Positions 61,519 to 64,000 of a stretch of 64,000 bases of DNA are shown here, piece by piece. The notes under the pieces were generated by a model. The model searched no databases and was not told where the DNA came from. It saw only the letters and a program-made list of their open reading frames with translations. This stretch comes from Thalassotalea loyana (GTDB lineage: Bacteria > Pseudomonadota > Gammaproteobacteria > Enterobacterales > Alteromonadaceae), in NCBI RefSeq assembly GCF_030161435.1, contig NZ_BSSV01000004.1, positions 62,001 through 126,000 of the forward strand. Direction: 5' to 3'. The first letter of the stretch is position 1. Each line of letters opens with the position of its first letter. The position numbers were made by a program, and so were the translations under genes.

Positions 61519-64000
61519 AAAAAATAATACCTTCCTTAAAGGTAATACTACTCTTTGGCTCTCTATCATTTATAACAAGCTGTTCTGATAGTAACGATGA
61601 TGTCACCGATATTGTTGTACCTGAGCCTCCTGCTCCGCCAGAGCCAGAAACCGTTTCATTTTCCGGTGGTGGTGTAAAAGGACCAATGGCATTGGCCGAG
61701 GTCAATGTCTATCAAATAGACCCAACGGCAGAAGACTTTAAAGGCGATATCGTTGGAACAGGGTCAACCAATGCACAGGCCCAAATTGAAAACCTAACCT
61801 TAACCCCGCCTTTATCACCTCCTTATTTACTCGAAATTACTGCAATTGAAGGAACAATTGACATAACCACTGGCCTTTCGCCTGTTATTACGCAAGTCAG
61901 CACATTGTTAACTCAGCAAATGATAGATGATCAAATTGCTATCTATGCTACGCCGTTAACAGATATGACGGTTTCTTTGATTTTTAAAAATGCCGACTCT
62001 GACGAAGCACCTTATACAGGCAATAATGATGGTGATACTACTTTAGAAGAAATCATGGCAGCCATGCCAGCAGCGCAAAGCCAAGTAAAATCAACTTTAG
62101 GCTTTGGTTTAGATGACGACGTGGATATTTTTACAACACCACCGTTGATTGATGATTCAACTGATTCTGCCGACGCTCAAGCATCAACAACTGCCTATCG
62201 TAGCGCCGTAGAGGCACTAACAGCCATAGTGTTCGAAATGCAGCAATTGTCTGGTGATGGCGATACAACCACCGATGCAATTATCGACGACATGGCAGCT
62301 GATTTATCCGACGGTATGATAGATGGTGAAGTAGACGGCGAGGAAACCGCAAGTTACCCCGAAGAAGCACTTGATGTGTTAGCCCAAGATCCTGCAACGC
62401 TTCCTATACCAAACGACCCTGAAGGACGCACAGTATCAGATGTGAAAGATGTTGTTGTTGGTGAAACTGAGCAAACCGGACAAGACGACACAGATACCAC
62501 CGAATTCGAAAACTCCGATGAAGAAATTGTGGTAAAACCCGCAGAAACGTCACCCGACATTGATGGTGACGGCGTGTTAAATTCTGATGATGCATTTCCT
62601 GAATCTGCAGCCGCTGACACAGACACTGACAATGATGGTACTCCCGATGTCAGCTATTTTGTGGTCGACGGTGTAAGAACGGAAGATATTGATGAAGCAA
62701 ACTCAGATCCAGATGACGATAACGACGGTGTTGCAGATGAGAACGATGACTTCCCACTAGACGATACCGAATTTTTAGATACCGACCAAGATGGTGTTGG
62801 TAACAACGCCGACGATGATGACGATGGTGACGGTGTTGTTGATACAGATGATGACTTCCCTTTAGACAGCACTCGCTCCAACGCAATAGATCAAGACAAT
62901 GATGGATGGCCTGAAGGTCAAGATAGTGATGATAACGACAGTGCTGTACCTGAAGGCGACTTTGTAGATACAGATGGTGATGGTTTAGCAGACTCAGGAG
63001 GTCTGGCACCTGACCCAGATGATGATAATGACGGTGTTTCTGATGCTGACGATGCATTCCCGCTCGATGCTACCGAATCAAATGACCAAGATAATGATGG
63101 CATTGGTGATAATACCGATACAGATATAGACGGTGACAATGTTCCCAACGATGACGATCTATTTCCACGTAACCCGCAAGAGTCAATCGATACCGATTTA
63201 GACGGTATTGGCAACAATAGTGACTTAGATGATGATGGTGATGACTTAACCGATGAACAAGAAGCGTTAATTGGTACAGACCCGTTAGATAGTGATACCG
63301 ATAATGATGGTGCATTTGATGGCAGCGATGCGTTTCCTCTCGATCCTCTTGAGCGCTTCGACAGCGACAATGATTCTGTAGGTAATGAAAGCGATAACTG
63401 TCCGCTCGTTATTAACACAAGCCAAATAGACACAGATGAAGATGGCTTTGGTGACCTATGTGACAATGACGACGATAACGATGGTGTACCTGATACTGAA
63501 GATGACTTCCCGCTTGATGATACAAGAAGTGAAGCGAGTGACGCTGATGGTGACGGCTGGCCAACAGAGCAAGACCCTGATGATAACGATGCGTCTAACC
63601 CAGGTACAGAGTTTATTGATACTGATGGAGATGGCATTGGCAATACTCTTGATGACGACGACGATGGTGACGGATTTGCCGATGAACAGGATGAGTTCCC
63701 TCTTGATATCAATGAATGGCTAGACAGTGACCAAGATGGTACTGGTAACAACGCTGATACCGATGACGATAACGATCAATACTCAGATAGCGATGAAGTT
63801 GACGCGGGTTCAGATCCGTTAAATGGTGAAGATTTACCGGATGATTTTGATGGTGACTTTATTCCTGATGTTAACGATGATGATATTGATGGTGACGGTA
63901 TCGCTAATGGTGATGACGCATTTGATTTCAACCCTGAAGAATCTGTCGATTCAGACGAAGATGGTGTGGGTGACAACAGTGACGCATTCCCAAATGATCC
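61506..64000 (+). CDS. Thrombospondin type 3 repeat calcium-binding lipoprotein (partial)
   Basis: The frame is open from ATG 61506 to the right edge (at least 831 codons). It begins with a lipoprotein signal peptide (lipobox ITSC, Cys about 24) and the linker [17 protein letters not shown] region of about 300 residues follows with [19 protein letters not shown], a carboxypeptidase-regulatory-like start. From about residue 350 to the edge come many thrombospondin type 3 repeats of DxDxDGxxDxxDxFP form, e.g. [15 protein letters not shown] and [19 protein letters not shown]. They bind calcium and form stiff stalks. Ribosome site AGGGAC, 6 nt upstream. Probably a long surface or outer-membrane protein; role unknown. 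Confidence 0.88.
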   Translation, partial: MDLLKKIIPSLKVILLFGSLSFITSCSDSNDDVTDIVVPEPPAPPEPETVSFSGGGVKGPMALAEVNVYQIDPTAEDFKGDIVGTGSTNAQAQIENLTLTPPLSPPYLLEITAIEGTIDITTGLSPVITQVSTLLTQQMIDDQIAIYATPLTDMTVSLIFKNADSDEAPYTGNNDGDTTLEEIMAAMPAAQSQVKSTLGFGLDDDVDIFTTPPLIDDSTDSADAQASTTAYRSAVEALTAIVFEMQQLSGDGDTTTDAIIDDMAADLSDGMIDGEVDGEETASYPEEALDVLAQDPATLPIPNDPEGRTVSDVKDVVVGETEQTGQDDTDTTEFENSDEEIVVKPAETSPDIDGDGVLNSDDAFPESAAADTDTDNDGTPDVSYFVVDGVRTEDIDEANSDPDDDNDGVADENDDFPLDDTEFLDTDQDGVGNNADDDDDGDGVVDTDDDFPLDSTRSNAIDQDNDGWPEGQDSDDNDSAVPEGDFVDTDGDGLADSGGLAPDPDDDNDGVSDADDAFPLDATESNDQDNDGIGDNTDTDIDGDNVPNDDDLFPRNPQESIDTDLDGIGNNSDLDDDGDDLTDEQEALIGTDPLDSDTDNDGAFDGSDAFPLDPLERFDSDNDSVGNESDNCPLVINTSQIDTDEDGFGDLCDNDDDNDGVPDTEDDFPLDDTRSEASDADGDGWPTEQDPDDNDASNPGTEFIDTDGDGIGNTLDDDDDGDGFADEQDEFPLDINEWLDSDQDGTGNNADTDDDNDQYSDSDEVDAGSDPLNGEDLPDDFDGDFIPDVNDDDIDGDGIANGDDAFDFNPEESVDSDEDGVGDNSDAFPND

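Noticed and set aside
62354-63976. Several long leftward frames rich in Ser, or in His and Leu, opposite the repeat lipoprotein
   Set aside because: They are antisense images of the Asp/Gly-rich thrombospondin repeats on the plus strand, with low-complexity composition and no start signals.
62550-64000. Periodic DNA repeats resembling a repeat array
   Set aside because: The periodicity follows codons of calcium-binding protein repeats and the units vary; there are no constant repeats with unique spacers, so it is not CRISPR.

Overview
The window looks like chromosome from a marine gammaproteobacterium of the Alteromonadales, most likely Colwelliaceae (Colwellia or Thalassotalea-like). The basis is low-to-moderate GC, two complete TonB-dependent receptors plus the tail of a third, a receptor/tryptophan-halogenase/SapC trio, a bacterial-type multifunctional cca gene, and acyl-CoA and sugar catabolic islands typical of that order. 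This taxonomic call is an inference from gene content. No rRNA, tRNA, CRISPR array, insertion sequence or prophage was recognised.

Region 1 (1-8 kb): the 3' end of a probable TonB-dependent receptor; a nitroreductase / epoxide-hydrolase-like / DUF2855 operon; an SDR divergent from a LysR regulator; an HxlR regulator divergent from a secreted NTF2-like protein; a Sel1-repeat protein with a lipoprotein; and a c-type cytochrome.

Region 2 (7.4-22 kb): a long leftward acyl-CoA catabolic island divergent from a LysR gene. It holds a histidine phosphatase, four SDR-type genes counting the MDR neighbour separately from three true SDRs, an Old Yellow Enzyme, two acyl-CoA dehydrogenases, an APH-type kinase, a MaoC hydratase, an acyl-CoA ligase, a patatin, an MDR reductase and the cytochrome. 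The adjacent kinase and dehydrogenase resemble the ACAD10/ACAD11 and LvaA/LvaC pairing known from 4-hydroxyacyl-CoA catabolism. No thiolase is present.

Region 3 (22-42.5 kb): a DUF4397 lipoprotein, then a galactose/glycerol island. It contains galT-galK (Leloir), glpK and glpD (glycerol), a TonB receptor with flavin halogenase and SapC genes, a sodium/solute symporter, a GH36 alpha-galactosidase, and a De Ley-Doudoroff set (SDR dehydrogenase, lactonase, dgoK, dgoA) under a GntR/FCD regulator. Alpha-galactosidase plus galactose and glycerol catabolism together suggest an alpha-galactosylglycerol such as floridoside as the substrate.

Region 4 (42.5-47.7 kb): housekeeping and small genes: GNAT, a methyltransferase-like membrane protein, GST, a zinc ribbon, upp-uraA pyrimidine salvage and an aspartoacylase.

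Region 5 (47.8-55.6 kb): a tetrapyrrole/iron locus. A membrane-anchored CobN-like protein, a DUF2149 protein and an ExbB-like protein are divergent from a TonB receptor, with a near-perfect Fur box between them. This resembles the hmu haem systems in which the CobN-like protein (HmuS) processes haem.

Region 6 (55.7-64 kb): cca, then an apparently undescribed class II microcin-like locus: an HlyD-type adaptor, two small double-glycine precursors, a two-helix candidate immunity protein and a C39-peptidase ABC exporter. A very long calcium-binding thrombospondin-type-3 repeat lipoprotein follows and runs off the window.
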